Assembly: GCA_002900995.3 (NCBI GenBank)
Contig: CM035310.1
Coordinates: forward strand, 3,309,394 to 3,373,393
Reading direction: 5' to 3'
From: Ganoderma boninense
Lineage: Eukaryota > Basidiomycota > Agaricomycetes > Polyporales > Polyporaceae
Length of the DNA: 64,000 nucleotides
Shown in pieces: positions 21,988 through 33,132 of the stretch. A program made the translations under genes and the position numbers. The notes beneath the pieces were generated by a model. It did not search any database and was not told where the DNA came from. It saw only the letters and a program-made list of their open reading frames with translations. How positions within the stretch are numbered: the stretch's first letter is position 1; each line of letters opens with the position of its first letter.

Positions 21988-24971
21988 TTAGAGCGGGATA
22001 GTGCCGTCCAGGCGGAAGTCACGGCTGCTCGCCCCCAACGAGAATGTGAACGTCCCCTCGGGCTTCCGCCAGCCCTGCGCGGCGCTGTCCCACACGCTGA
22101 GGTCGTAGCGCGACAATGTGATCGTGACCGTCTGGCTCTCCCCGGCTTCGAGGAGGACGTCCGAGAACCCGCGAAGCACGTTCGGAGGCTCGCCCGCGCT
22201 GGACGGGAAGTGCAAGTAGAGTTGCGGGATCTGCAGACGTTTTCAGCATTCGCATCGCGCGTTCCGTCAACAAAAGAGAGGGAGAGGCTGAGAGACACAG
22301 AGAGGCACAGAGAGAGGAGGAACGAAAACTCACCTCGCCGCCCTTCACCGCACCCGTGTTCTCCACAGTGAACGACACCTCGAACGCAGGCCGGTGCAGC
22401 CAGACCGCCGTCGAGCCGCCCGCGACGCTCGGGCTCGCCTCGCCCTGCGCCCACGCCGCCTCCAACGCTACCGAGTCTGTATCTTCCTGTTGCACGGCCT
22501 GCACGTTGAGGCCGGAATACGCAAACTCCGTGTACGATAGCCCGAAGCCGAACGGGAAGCGGGGCTCGATGCCGTTCGCGTCGAAGTGGCGATAATCGAC
22601 GTTGAGTGCTTCCGTATAGTCGATGACGACGACCGTGTTCCCGCGCGTGCTCGCCGTCACGAGCGGCGCAGGGTAGTCGCTCGAGTCCTTCGCGATGGTG
22701 TACGGCAGACGGCCCGACGGGCTGACCGCGCCATACAGCACGTCCACGAGCGAGTTCCCGCTCTCCTGCCCAGGCAAGCCCGCCCAGAGCACCGCAGTGA
22801 CATTCGGGTTCTCGATCCAGCTCTCGAGCGTCACAGGCCCGACGGAGTGCAGCACGACGACGGTGTTCGGGTTGACCGCCGCGACGGCGCTGATGAGGGC
22901 GTCGCCGTTGCCCCAGAGCGTGAGGTTCTTGCGGTCGCCCGCGTTGCCGTCAATGCAGTAACGAGGTCCTCTCCCGAGTCCGCATTCGCGAACACCAGCG
23001 CGACGTCCTGGTCCTGCGCGGCTGCCGCGGCGCCCGCGAGGTCCCAGTCGCCGAGGAACCACGAGACGCTGGCGCGTCTTCGCGCGCGCGCTGCTGGATG
23101 GCCTCGAGCGGCGTGATGAGGTACGGGAAGCTGCCCGAGCCGGAGCCCCAGCCCATCGCGAGCGTGCCGTCGTCGCCCGCGGCCAAGTTGTAGCCGTTCG
23201 GGCCGCGCGCGGATGGGCCAGAGTCGTTTCCTGTCAGCGAACACACTGTTGTCAGAACGCAGTGCGACAGAGGGGGAGCGCGGTGAAGGACTCGCCGACG
23301 ATCGCGAGCGAGCGCGGCTTGCTGAGGGGTAGCGCGCCCGCGGTGTTCTTGAGCAGGACGGTGCTCGCGGCACCCATCTCGCGCACGAGCTCGAAGTGGT
23401 CCCCTTGCACGTCCACGTGCTCGTTGAAGTTGACTGGCACCTGAGTCAGCAGGAAGCAAGAAGAAGAAGAAAAACCACGGGCAGCATGATGACGCACCAG
23501 CTGGGTAATCGCTGTCCTGGCCGAGGAAGTACCATGCGGCAACGATGCGCTCCGCCATATCGTCCAAACGCGCCTCTGAGATCGTGCCGTTTTTGACGAA
23601 CGAAACGAGGTTGGAGCCGAAGTACGAGCCGGTGCCGCCTGGCATCGACATCTGCACATATGCCACCCGCGGTCAACATACTGGTACGGTCCGCACACAG
23701 CAGAACACTTACGTCAAGACCACCGACGGCCGAAAGAGTGGAGTGCTGTGCAGTCCAGTCGGACATGACGAAACCTTGAAAGCCGAGCTCGCCCTTGAGG
23801 ATCTGGTTGAGAGTGCGGTCGTTCTCGCACGCCCAAGTGTCGTTGAGGAGGTCTGCAACGAAAATAAAAACGCTGAGTACATTCGCGTCGCTGCTGAAAG
23901 AATTCACGCACTAAGGCTGCACATGACGCTGGTAACGCCGGCCTGGACGGCGCGCAGGAAAGGGATGAGCGTAGATCTCGTGCTCCGTCCTGTCGTCCAC
24001 ATTCGACGATTCCGCAGAGCGCAGGGTTTCCTGTTCGCTGTATTTCCACCACAACGTCAGCCATCTCTCGAAGAAAAGGCGGCTGAAGCGCGGTCCACTT
24101 ACTTGTTGATGAAGTGCTTCGCGCACGCCTGTGCGCCGCCCTCCTGCCACCCAAGCACCGTCTCGTACGCCGCCTCCCCAGACAGGAACGGGTCTGCTCC
24201 GAACCCCTCCCAATTCCGCCCCGCCTGTGGGACCCTTGCGATATTCATCATCGGACCCAGACCAATGTTCACGCCCTTCCCTTTGAACTCCTGCCCGATC
24301 GCCTGGCCCCGCGCGCGGATGAGCGTTCGGTTCCACGTCGCCGCCGCGTTCACGCCGGCGGGGAACGCGGTCACGAAGTCAGCTGAGCGCACGCCGAGCG
24401 GCCCGTCCTGCAGACAGAGGCCCGGCCAGTCGTCGCCTACCGCGGCGACGTTGCCCGAGCAGCTGCCGCCGAAGCCTGTGCCTGTGGCTGCACTGGCCTT
24501 CTGCTGGATCGTCCAGCCCGAGACGAGCTGCTTGGCCTTCGCTCTAGCGTCTGCCCACGTAGAGCTGAAGTCGGGGAGGAGGGGGGAGCCCGGGGAGGCG
24601 GTGAATTAGGGGACGTCGAAGGGTATACGCCGGGGATGGGAGACGCGGACGGGACTGGGAATGACGAGAAGGGGTAGGAGGAGATGGGGAGCGTGATCGG
24701 TGCTACGGTGCGGAGCAAGTCAGCAAGGAGTTATATCCACCAAAGATAAGAGAGGTGGGGGCGAATGGAATAACATCGCGGCAGGAAGAAAGGTCACCGT
24801 GAAGGCCAACAGAATGAACATACTGGTGGTGGTCACCGCCTCCGCGACGGCGGTAATGGCCGCGACGGAAGTCGCACTGGTTGTGGACTCGTCATTTATC
24901 GGAGAGGGGGAAGCATTCCCAGAGCTCGTGAGGAGGAGCGTGCAGAAGACCAACAACCTGTAGTCGAGCAT
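21988..24971 (-). CDS. GH3 beta-glucosidase, copy 1 (frameshifts in the given sequence)
   Basis: Exon 1 from ATG 24971 encodes a secretion signal (MLDYRLLVFCTLLLTSSGNA) and a Ser/Thr linker. The intron (GTATGTTC to CGTAG, about 24825-24709) joins [17 protein letters not shown]. The catalytic domain shows [32 protein letters not shown] and [21 protein letters not shown] near 23,765 holds the SDW nucleophile aspartate. The second domain has VLLKNTAGALPL and [19 protein letters not shown], and the FnIII-like end reads [18 protein letters not shown] to [11 protein letters not shown]. The enzyme releases glucose from cellobiose outside the cell. Frame breaks relative to the family occur near 24,590, 23,070 and 22,975, some in C/G runs. 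An intron near 22,230-22,330 is a CT/CTCT-rich tract on the coding strand. Gene identity is secure; whether it is intact is not. Confidence 0.8.
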
Positions 24972-25040
24972 GGCGGCCAGAGTTGCGATCTAGTGCGGGT
25001 GGACGGGCACACTGGGCCGTTGGCTGAGCAGGTCGAGGCC

Positions 25041-25048
25041 ATTTTATA
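25041..25048 (-). promoter_or_regulatory. TATA box of GH3 copy 1
   Basis: Minus-strand TATAAAAT about 70 bp before ATG 24971. The same element with the same flank (TATAAAATGGCCT) occurs before copy 2. Confidence 0.6.
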
Positions 25049-27122
25049 CCGCAACAAGCAAGCTCTAGGACGAGGTAGAGTGGGCGACTGGGTAGGTTCT
25101 CTAGCAGCGAGAGGGGAGAAGGCGATTGTCGGTGTACGCGAATAACCCAAAGACGCCTTACCCGAGCTGCGTCAGAGGTAGGGTCATGCGGAAGCTCAAG
25201 CGCTCGCGGACCGCCGCCGTTCGTGGTATCTCTCGTCCAACATCGACCATGACCCAGCCTAGCCTCGTTCGTCACTTCTTGTCCCTTGCATTTTTCTTCC
25301 CTTCTGACTTCAATAGTCTGATGTGGTTCAGACCACGATGTCCGGAAGAAAGCCTTGCCAGCGTGCGATCTTCAACCTTTTGCACCCTATGACCCCCCGA
25401 AAACTTGGCACAGGTGGACATCACGCAGCACTGCAGCTGAATGCATTGTAAGTGACGTGTCTATTATTGAAGTCTTCCATGACTTACATATGCCCAAGTA
25501 GCTGTTTAGGAAAAAATGTCGTACACAGGAGCATAGGTCGTCCTCTCGTTCGGTACCGTCACAATTGGCTTCTCTCTACATATCCGTGGCCTCCCGGGAA
25601 GTTGGTATTCAAGAGCATTTCGAATTGTCTCGGCCCCCGCTCTAAACACCGCTAAGCCCGACTCCCGTAGTGCGGCGCATGACACGTCCAAAGTCTAATG
25701 CTAACGTTTGCCGCGCCGGCCCTCCTGCCACATCTAATCTTCCACCGGGGGGTTCCTGGCCGCTCCCTTCATTAGCAAGGATGCCAAGGAACGCTAGTGC
25801 TTAGACATCTTTTCAGAACAGGTCCGCTCGAGATTCACTTCTATGTCCGTCACTGCTCCACAAAGCTGATTCGCGACAGCTCCTGATCAATGGCTCATCG
25901 CTGCCTTCCCGGGCACCGTTGTACCGTTTTTTTCTTTCTTTCGAGCCCTTAGCCCACAGGACGATCGCTGGAAATACGCCTTCACATGGCCAGCACCTTC
26001 GCCATTCAAGCCCCAAATGCTGGAGCCGCAATCAGCACGCGCATTGCGGCCCTGTAGAGTGCGCCGTCCTTGGCCCATACCATAGAACCAGGTGCGTGGT
26101 CTCGCACGGAGAGAACACTTGCGGACGTGACGAAGGAAAAGATTCGACTGCCGAGCGGTGTCCGTCAATTTGGTAGGACGAACGGACAGTATGCAAGAGC
26201 GGCGTCACCAATAATGTCTTCCTATAGCGGCCGCACACAAAGGAGTGGCCGCCAAGGTGCTGCTCCTGAAAAGTCTAATCGCCGCGAGGATATCGTTGAG
26301 TTGAGGCCGAAAGGGGTCATGTGGAGTTTGGCGACTCAGAGGTGCCCGTGCCCAAGCTTCAACTTTCCAGAGTCTGTGTCAGCACTTCGATGTGTACTCG
26401 GCCAACCCCCGGTGTGTACCAGAGTCTAGATTCTGCGGTGTTTTCGTGATGTTGTCTAGGCATGAGATTCAGGCTGGATGGGGGAGACGTGGAGCGGCGC
26501 ACAAAGAGCACCGCCTTCTGTGCTTCTCTTCCTCTCCCGGACTCCCACATCCAGGTTCCAGCCTCTGGCCTGACAAGCGCACCCACGCCAAGCCCGCGAA
26601 CTCCGGGTCAGTATCTGTGCCCACCGGAAGAGTAGTGGGGGCATACTCAATACGCAGTACTCAGTGACCACTCATTCCTCGTTCCCAAACCGGAGCTGCT
26701 CGCCGCGTGCGGGGCCCGCATCGCACCTGGTCACGCGGTCGCTCGGCCCCGTCCCGGTCCTCCCATCCCCCCGACTCTGACTCGATCGACGAGTAACGAG
26801 TCTTCGCTCCCCGCCCTTCCGCGTGTGGCAGGACGCGAATGCTGATTGGGCAGCTGGTAGCAGCCCATCACAGCGGCGACACTCACTCAATGCACCTCAG
26901 GAAGCGCAGGGTCAACCAAGTCCGTCGCTCTCGCATGAATACGAATCATATCGTTTCATACGTTTACTCGCCAAGTAAAGAGGCAACGTACGGTTTTACC
27001 TGAATGAGGTCCCAGTTCGAACCAGATCCTATTTCACTTCAGTTTCCACACCGATAGGTATCATACATACACGCAATGCACCGCTGACGCACAGCACCAC
27101 TAATGACGTACGCGCAAACACC
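25049..27122. other. Intergenic region; its left half is the duplicated GH3 5' flank
   Basis: From the TATA box to about 26,060 this stretch is a diverged copy of 30,267-31,280. Matching landmarks are CATGACACGT near 25,680 and 30,912, TAATCTTCCACC near 25,735 and 30,972, and CACATGGCC near 25,984 and 31,208. From about 26,060 to 27,122 there is no counterpart and no gene that I can support. Confidence 0.5.
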
Positions 27123-30100
27123 TCAGACGGAGACCGTGCCATTCAGACGGAAGTCGCGGCTGCTCGCCCCAACCGAGAACGTCAACGTGCCCTCGGCTTC
27201 CGCCAGCCCTGCGCAGCAACATCCCAGACGCTGAGGTCGTAGCGCGACAGGGTAATCGTGACAGCCTTGCTCTCTCCCGGGCTTCAAGCAGGACATCCGA
27301 GAACCCGCGAAGGACGCTCGGAGGCTCTCCAGCGCTGGACGGGAAGTGCAGGTACAGCTGCGGGATCTGCAGACGCATTCAGCACTGAGTCTTGCACGAC
27401 CAGGCGAGGGTATGGAAATCAGACGCACCTCGCCGCCCGTGACCGAACCCGTATTTTTGACAGTGAACGACACCTCGAACGCCGGCCTGTGCAGCCAGAT
27501 CGCCGTCGAGCCGCCTTCGACGTTCGGGCTCGCCTCGCCCTGCGCCCACGCCGTCTCCAGCGCAGCAGAGTCCGCATCTGCCTGTTGGACCGCCTGCGCG
27601 CTGAGGCCCGAGTACGCGAACTCGTGTAGGACAGCCCGAAGCCGAACGGGAAGCGGGGCTCGATGCCGTTCGCGTCGAAGTGGCGGTAGTCGACGTTGAG
27701 TGCTTCCGTGTAGTCAATGACGACGACCGTGTTCCCGCGCGTGCTTCCCGTGACCACCGGCGCGGGGTAGTCGTCCAGGCTCTTCGCGATGGTGTACGGG
27801 AGCCGCCCCGACGGGTTCACCGCGCCATATAGCACGTCGACGAGCGAGTTGCCGCTCTCCTCGCCCGGGAGCCCCGCCCAGAGAACAGCAGTGACGTTGG
27901 GGTTCTCGATCCAGGACTCGAGGATCACAGGCCCGACGGAGTGCACGACGACGACGGTGTTCGGGTTGACGGCCGCGACGGCGCCGATGAGCGCGTCGCC
28001 GTTGCCCCAGAGCGTAATATTGGTGCGGTCGCTCCCCTCGCCCGAGTCCGCGTTGGCGAACACAAGCGCGACGTCCTGGCCGAGCGCGGTGCTGGCGGCG
28101 CCCGCGAGGTCCCAGTTGCTCAGGAACCATCCGACGCTGGAACGGTCGTCGCGTGCGCGCGCCTGGATCGCCTCGAGGGGCGTGATGAGGTACGGGAAGC
28201 TCGCGCTGCCCGAGCCCCACCCCATCGCGAGCGTGCCGTCGTCGCCCTGTTGGCCGGGAAAGCCGTTCGGGCCGCGGGACGAAGGCCCGGAGTCGTTGCC
28301 TGTCCATGAACATGAACAGCGGTCAGAGTCAGAAGACAGGAGAGTGGCGCGGTGCAGGACTCACCGATGATAGCGACCGAGCGCGGCTTGTCGAGCGGAA
28401 GCGCGCCCGCGACGTTCTTGAGCAGAACCACGCTCGCGGCGCCGACTTCGCGCACGACCTTGAAGTGGTCGCCCTGCACGTCTACGTGCTCGTTCGTGGC
28501 TGGGTCGTGTGGCGAGCCCTGGTTGAAGTTCACTGGAACACACCCGAGTCAGCATAGCGCAAGAACAAACAAAATAGCGGGCAGAAAAAAAGGATGCACC
28601 AGTCGGGTAGTCGTTGTCCTGGCCCAGGAAGAACCACGCAGCGACGATGCGCTCCGCCATGTCGTTCACGCGCGCCTCGGAGATCGTCCCGTTCTCGACG
28701 AACGCCGTGAGGGCCGAACCGAAGTACGAGTTGAAGCCGCCCGGCATCGACATCTGTACATATGCACGCACTCTGCAGGTCAGCGTGCTGCACCACTCGC
28801 AAGGGCTGCGCGTCGAACACGCACATCAAGGCCTGCGACCGCGGAAAGGGTGGAGTGCTGCGCGCCCCAGTCGGACATGACGAAGCCCTGGAAGCCGAGC
28901 TCGCCCTTGAGGATCTGGTTGAGAGTGCGGTCGTTCTCGCACGCGTATGTGTCGTTGACGAGGTCTATGACAATGACAGAGAGGCGTGGTTAGTATAATA
29001 CGTGCGTTATTGAGCGAGAAGAGACGAGATCGCGCACTGTAGCTGCACATAATGCTGGTAACGCCAGCCTGAACGGCACGCGCATGAACGGGTGAGCGTA
29101 AATCTCGTGCTCTGTCCGGTCGTCCACGTCTGATGACTCGGTGGTGCGCAGGGTCTCTTGCTCGCTAAATCCCATCCCAAAGTCAGCCGTCTGCCTCTGC
29201 ACACGAGAAGAGCATAGATCACATACTTGTTGATGAAGTGCTTCGCACACGCCTGTGCTCCGACTTCCTGCCATCCGAGCACCGTCTCGTACGCAGCCTC
29301 CCCGGACAGGAACGGGTCCGCCCCGAACCCCTCCCAGTTTCGGCCCGCTTGTGGGACCTTCGCAATGTTCATCATGGGGCCCAGACCGATGTTCACGCCC
29401 TTGCCCTTGAACTCCTGCCCGATCGCCTGGCCCCGCGCGCGGATCAGCGTCCGGTTCCACGTCGCCGCCGCGTTAATGCCCGCAGGAAAAGCGGTCACGA
29501 AGTCCGTCGAGCGCACGCCGAGTGGGCCGTCTTCGAGACAGAGGCCCGGCCAGCTGTCGCCTACGGGGCCGATGGTGCCCGTGCAGCGGTTGCCGAAGGC
29601 GCTAGTGCCCGTACACACACTGACCTTCTGCTCAAGCGTCCAGCCCGAGACGAGGTTCTTGGCCTTCGCCTTGGCTTCTGCCCATGCGGGACGAAGTCGG
29701 GGACGAGGGGGGAGCCCGGTGGCGGGGTGAATCCGGGACGTCGAGGGAAATACGCCGGGGATGGGTGATGCGGAAGGGACCGGGAAAGAAGAGAAGGGGT
29801 AGGAGGAGATGGGGATCGTGATCGGTGCTACGGTGAGAAGCAGATCAGCAAGGGTTTATGTACACGAAGTAAACCGGGACTAAAAATGCTTCAGTGGACA
29901 CGAGAATGAGAGTGGTCAAGGTGACTGAAATGAGATGGCGGCAGGAAGGAGGGCCACAATCAAGACGAACTGAATGAACATACTGGTCGTGGTTACGGCC
30001 TCCGGAACGGCGGTAACGGCCGCGACGGAAGTCGTCGCATCAACATTGGCGGACGAGCCGGATAAGGCGGGATCAGTGGTTGCAGACTGGGTCGGCACGC

Positions 30101-30182
30101 CGCTTAACGCAGAGGAGGAAGCATGCCCAGAGGTTATGAGGAGGAGGAGGGTGCTGAGGGCTGAAAACTTGTAGTCCAGCAT
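27123..30182 (-). CDS. GH3 beta-glucosidase, copy 2 (frameshifts in the given sequence)
   Basis: Tandem paralogue of copy 1 with the same exon order. ATG at 30182 opens a signal peptide ([19 protein letters not shown]) and a longer Ser/Thr linker. The catalytic domain has [35 protein letters not shown] and KHFINK, with FVMSDW near 28,870. A long uninterrupted exon (28225 down to about 27,630) carries [38 protein letters not shown] and [14 protein letters not shown]. Compared with copy 1 it lacks about ten residues after NADSGEG (copy 1 has YCIDGNAGDRKN). Single-base breaks sit near 27,630, 27,290 and 27,200, and near 29,690-29,730 in the linker. It encodes a secreted cellobiose-hydrolysing enzyme if the breaks are artefacts, otherwise a recently damaged duplicate. 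Confidence 0.78.
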
Positions 30183-30258
30183 AGCGGCCGTAGCGATGCG
30201 ATCCACTGTCAGTGAATTAATGTGCACGCTGGGCCGTTGGAAGAGGATGTCAAGGCCA

Positions 30259-30266
30259 TTTTATAC
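30259..30266 (-). promoter_or_regulatory. TATA box of GH3 copy 2
   Basis: Minus-strand TATAAAAT about 77 bp before ATG 30182. Its position and flank are conserved with copy 1, which supports both start codons. Confidence 0.6.
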
Positions 30267-31505
30267 AGATCAAGAAGAACGCTCTGGGAAAAGGTGGAAT
30301 GGGTTCACTTGGCAGCTTCCCAAGCAGTTAGAGGGGAGAGCGATCGTCGTTGGTGGAGGAGAGCAAGTTGCAGTCCGAGATGGCCAGCAAGCGAAGAGCA
30401 TCTGGCCAGATTTTGGTTGAGGTCATGTGGTGGCTCACGCGCTCACGGACCGCAACCCCGAGTACCCAACTCGGAGCAAGTCTCTCTCGCTGACTGGGAC
30501 CTAGCCTTGTTCCTTGTTTCTTACCCCTTGCATTCTCTTCCTTTCTTTCGACAGAAGCATGCGGTGATTGGAACATCAAATACCGGAAGAAGAACTTGGG
30601 CGCGACCTTTTTACCTGTTTCATCTGATGACTCGGCGCTCAGTAGCCCCATTGCTTTGACTACGCAGCAGTGAAACACGGTGTAAGTAACGTGTCTTTTA
30701 TTGAAGCTTCAAGCCAAACTCTGACTGAGAAATACACTGAGGCTACGCATGAGTATCAATCTTCATCTCGCTCGTCGTGGCAATTCTCCTCAACTTCTCG
30801 CTCGTCTCAAGATCCCTGTGCCCAAAACAGACTTCACCGGATATTCAACGGCATTTCTATTTCTCGCGGCCCGCTCTCTCAACACCGTTGAACGTGACTC
30901 CAATCTCGCGGCGCATGACACGTACAAAATGTAATGCTACCTTCTGCCGCAATGGCCAGTCCGCTACATATAATCTTCCACCAGGAGTTCCTCGCCGGCG
31001 GCCGCCGCCTTTGCATGGAACATCAGTACTCAGTTCTCCTACATCTCCTCGTAGAAGGACTGCTGAATATTTGTTTCTATTCATGCGACTGCTCTAGTGA
31101 GCTGATTGGCGACAGTTCCTCATCGACGGCTCATCGCTGCCTCCCCGGTAGTGTCGCCCCATTTTTTGTTATTGCAAGACCTACCTGTAGTTTTGCCATG
31201 AATGCGCCTTCACATGGCCTACATACTCGCCAAGCCCACTTTCTCGAGCTGTACTGAGCACGCGCGTATTGTGCACATAGGAAGAGGTCCGTAATCTACC
31301 ACACGGTGACGGACCATGATGATCCCACTTGCTGATCAGGTTGACTGAAGGTGGCATGCGGCTCAGGCTGCCAGGAGATTGCGGTAAGCACTTCAGTAAG
31401 TGCTCGGTCTAGTGTTGCTGTTATGAACTCCGCACGTGTCTGCAAAACAGAACTCTTGACCTCGCCGATCCTGACGCAGGCTCCATCCCGGAGCAAACAC
31501 GACCG

Positions 31506-31543
31506 GTCACAAATCGGCGCACATCACGTGCACTGTGTCACAA
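31506..31543 (+). promoter_or_regulatory. GTCACAA-CACGTG-GTCACAA module upstream of BTB copy e
   Basis: GTCACAA at 31506-31512, CACGTG at 31525-31530 and GTCACAA at 31537-31543, ending about 50 bp before ATG 31596. This is the most symmetric version of the BTB promoter module. Confidence 0.55.
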
Positions 31544-31595
31544 ATAAGTAGTTTTACGTGGCGCAGACGTGCTGACCTTGGACTGCCTTTCCGAC

Positions 31596-32716
31596 ATGTC
31601 CGTCGACACTGGCGGGGCTCGGCCACAGAAGCGACTTCGCTCCACAGAAGACACACCCCCGAGCTCGTCAAACTCAGACGTAGACAGTCTCCAACGCCAC
31701 GAAGAATTCTGGTTCGACGATGGCAGCATCGTTCTCATCGCGCAGAAGAAGACCGGCTTCCGCGTGTATCGCGCACTCTTGGCGGCCCAGTCGACGATCT
31801 TTGCAGACATGTTTGTTTCGTCGAGCCCCAGTACGGATGAAATTATCGAAGGATGCCCCGTGGTGCACCTGTCCGACACTCCAGAGGACGTCGCGCACTT
31901 CCTCCGTGTGCTCCTACCCAGGTCGCAGCGGCTGTCAGTTCGTTCATCATCAGCACAACATTTGAATATGGGACGGTACTTATTGCATGTTGTATATTAG
32001 GCTATATTCCAGCAAATCCACCCTGTCCTTCCACCAAATCTCCGCCATCATCCGCCTCGCGCACAAATACACGTCCAAGACGTCCTCGACCAGCCCGTCG
32101 AGTACCTCGAAGCCCACTTCACCAGCGACTTCGACTCCTGGACGCGCAACGCCGCGCGCAGAGTCCCGCATTTTACACGCCTCGCCAGGCCATCGGCGTC
32201 ATAAACCTCGCCAGGCTCATCGACCGGCCCGCGCTCCTCCCGGTCGCCTTCTACCGTTGCACCTTGCTCGGTGGCGACATCGTCTTCGGCTACCGGCGCG
32301 AGGACAAGACCGTCGAGTACCTTCGCAGGCGCGACCTCAAGCGGTGCATCGACGGCCGGAACGCGCTCGCCGAACAGGCCGCCTCGGTCCTCGCCCAGGT
32401 CTTCGGCGACGCGCACCCGAGCGAGCCGTGCGCACGCCGCGACCGCTGTCGGGGCGCGCTCCTGCTGTTGGTGGACCGCGTGGTCGACGATGAGTTCGCG
32501 GCGGAGGCGGATGTGCTGACGAGCTGGGCGAGACGCATAGAGGAATGGACGGAGGACCTCGATTTGTGCGACTATTGCAAGAGGGCGGTGATTGCCCGGG
32601 ACCGCACCGCGCGCGAGCAGGTATGGGACGAGCTCCCGAACATCTTTGGCCTTACGGTAGAGGGATGGGCTGGGAGCGAAGACGGAGGCGAGGCTTCAGA
32701 GTCGGAAATTGCGTAA
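31596..32716 (+). pseudogene. BTB/POZ copy e, full length but frameshifted
   Basis: Exon 1 (31596-31933) is intact: RPQKRLRSTEDTPPSS, EEFWFDDGSIVLIAQKK, FRVYRALLAAQSTIFADMF, CPVVHLSDTPEDVAHFLRV. Exon 2 starts at 31999 (LSFHQISAIIRLAHKY), then breaks near 32,070: the expected VQDVLDQPVEYLEAHFTSDF lies in a second frame. A further break near 32,165 moves to a third frame, which runs to the stop at 32716 (RQAIGVINLARLIDRPALL, CARRDRC, CDYCKRAVIARDRTAREQV with W-D-E-L-P-N-I-F). The two changes do not restore the original frame. Every domain is recognisable, so it is either a young pseudogene or damaged by base-calling error. Confidence 0.75.
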
Positions 32717-33132
32717 TTTATGGTGTGGATTGCACCACCGTTCCTCTTGCATCTGTTGACCGTGTATGATCTGCTTACAGGAGAATTCTTGTCTGTTTTT
32801 CGCCCTTCCTGGCGTTCGGATGGCAGCGCACTAGGCATGCCGACTCCCTGCACAACAATCTATTCTCCTCAACACCCTGTGTCCTTCGGTCTCCGCGTGC
32901 TGTCTAACCAGCACCCTTTCAGTGCCGCTGGTTTTGTGCGATCCTGTCTACATCCTAGTTGCGCATTATGTCACTTAGTGCACACTCTCGAAACAGTTCA
33001 GCGACTTCCACATGAGTCCGTGTCACGCTCTTCCACGTCACAACTTCCCACCGGTGACTAGCGACTGCAGCGCTGCATTCAGTTCCCGTACTATCCTTCT
33101 ACGTTTGCACACCCATCCTCCCCCATCTCACG
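32717..33132. other. Intergenic region between BTB copies e and f
   Basis: Contains no gene that I can support. The promoter module of copy f lies at its right end. Confidence 0.4.
33021..33058 (+). promoter_or_regulatory. GTCAC/CACGTCACAA module upstream of BTB copy f
   Basis: TGTCAC at 33021-33026, CACGTCACAA at 33034-33043 and GGTGAC at 33053-33058, about 75-110 bp before ATG 33133. Confidence 0.5.

Noticed and set aside
22586..23116. 176-codon plus-strand Arg-rich frame
   Set aside because: Antisense to the GH3 catalytic region; composition only.
32045..32170. Extra intron explaining the frame change in BTB copy e
   Set aside because: The family protein is fully present in a second frame across this stretch, so nothing is left to be spliced out; an indel fits better.
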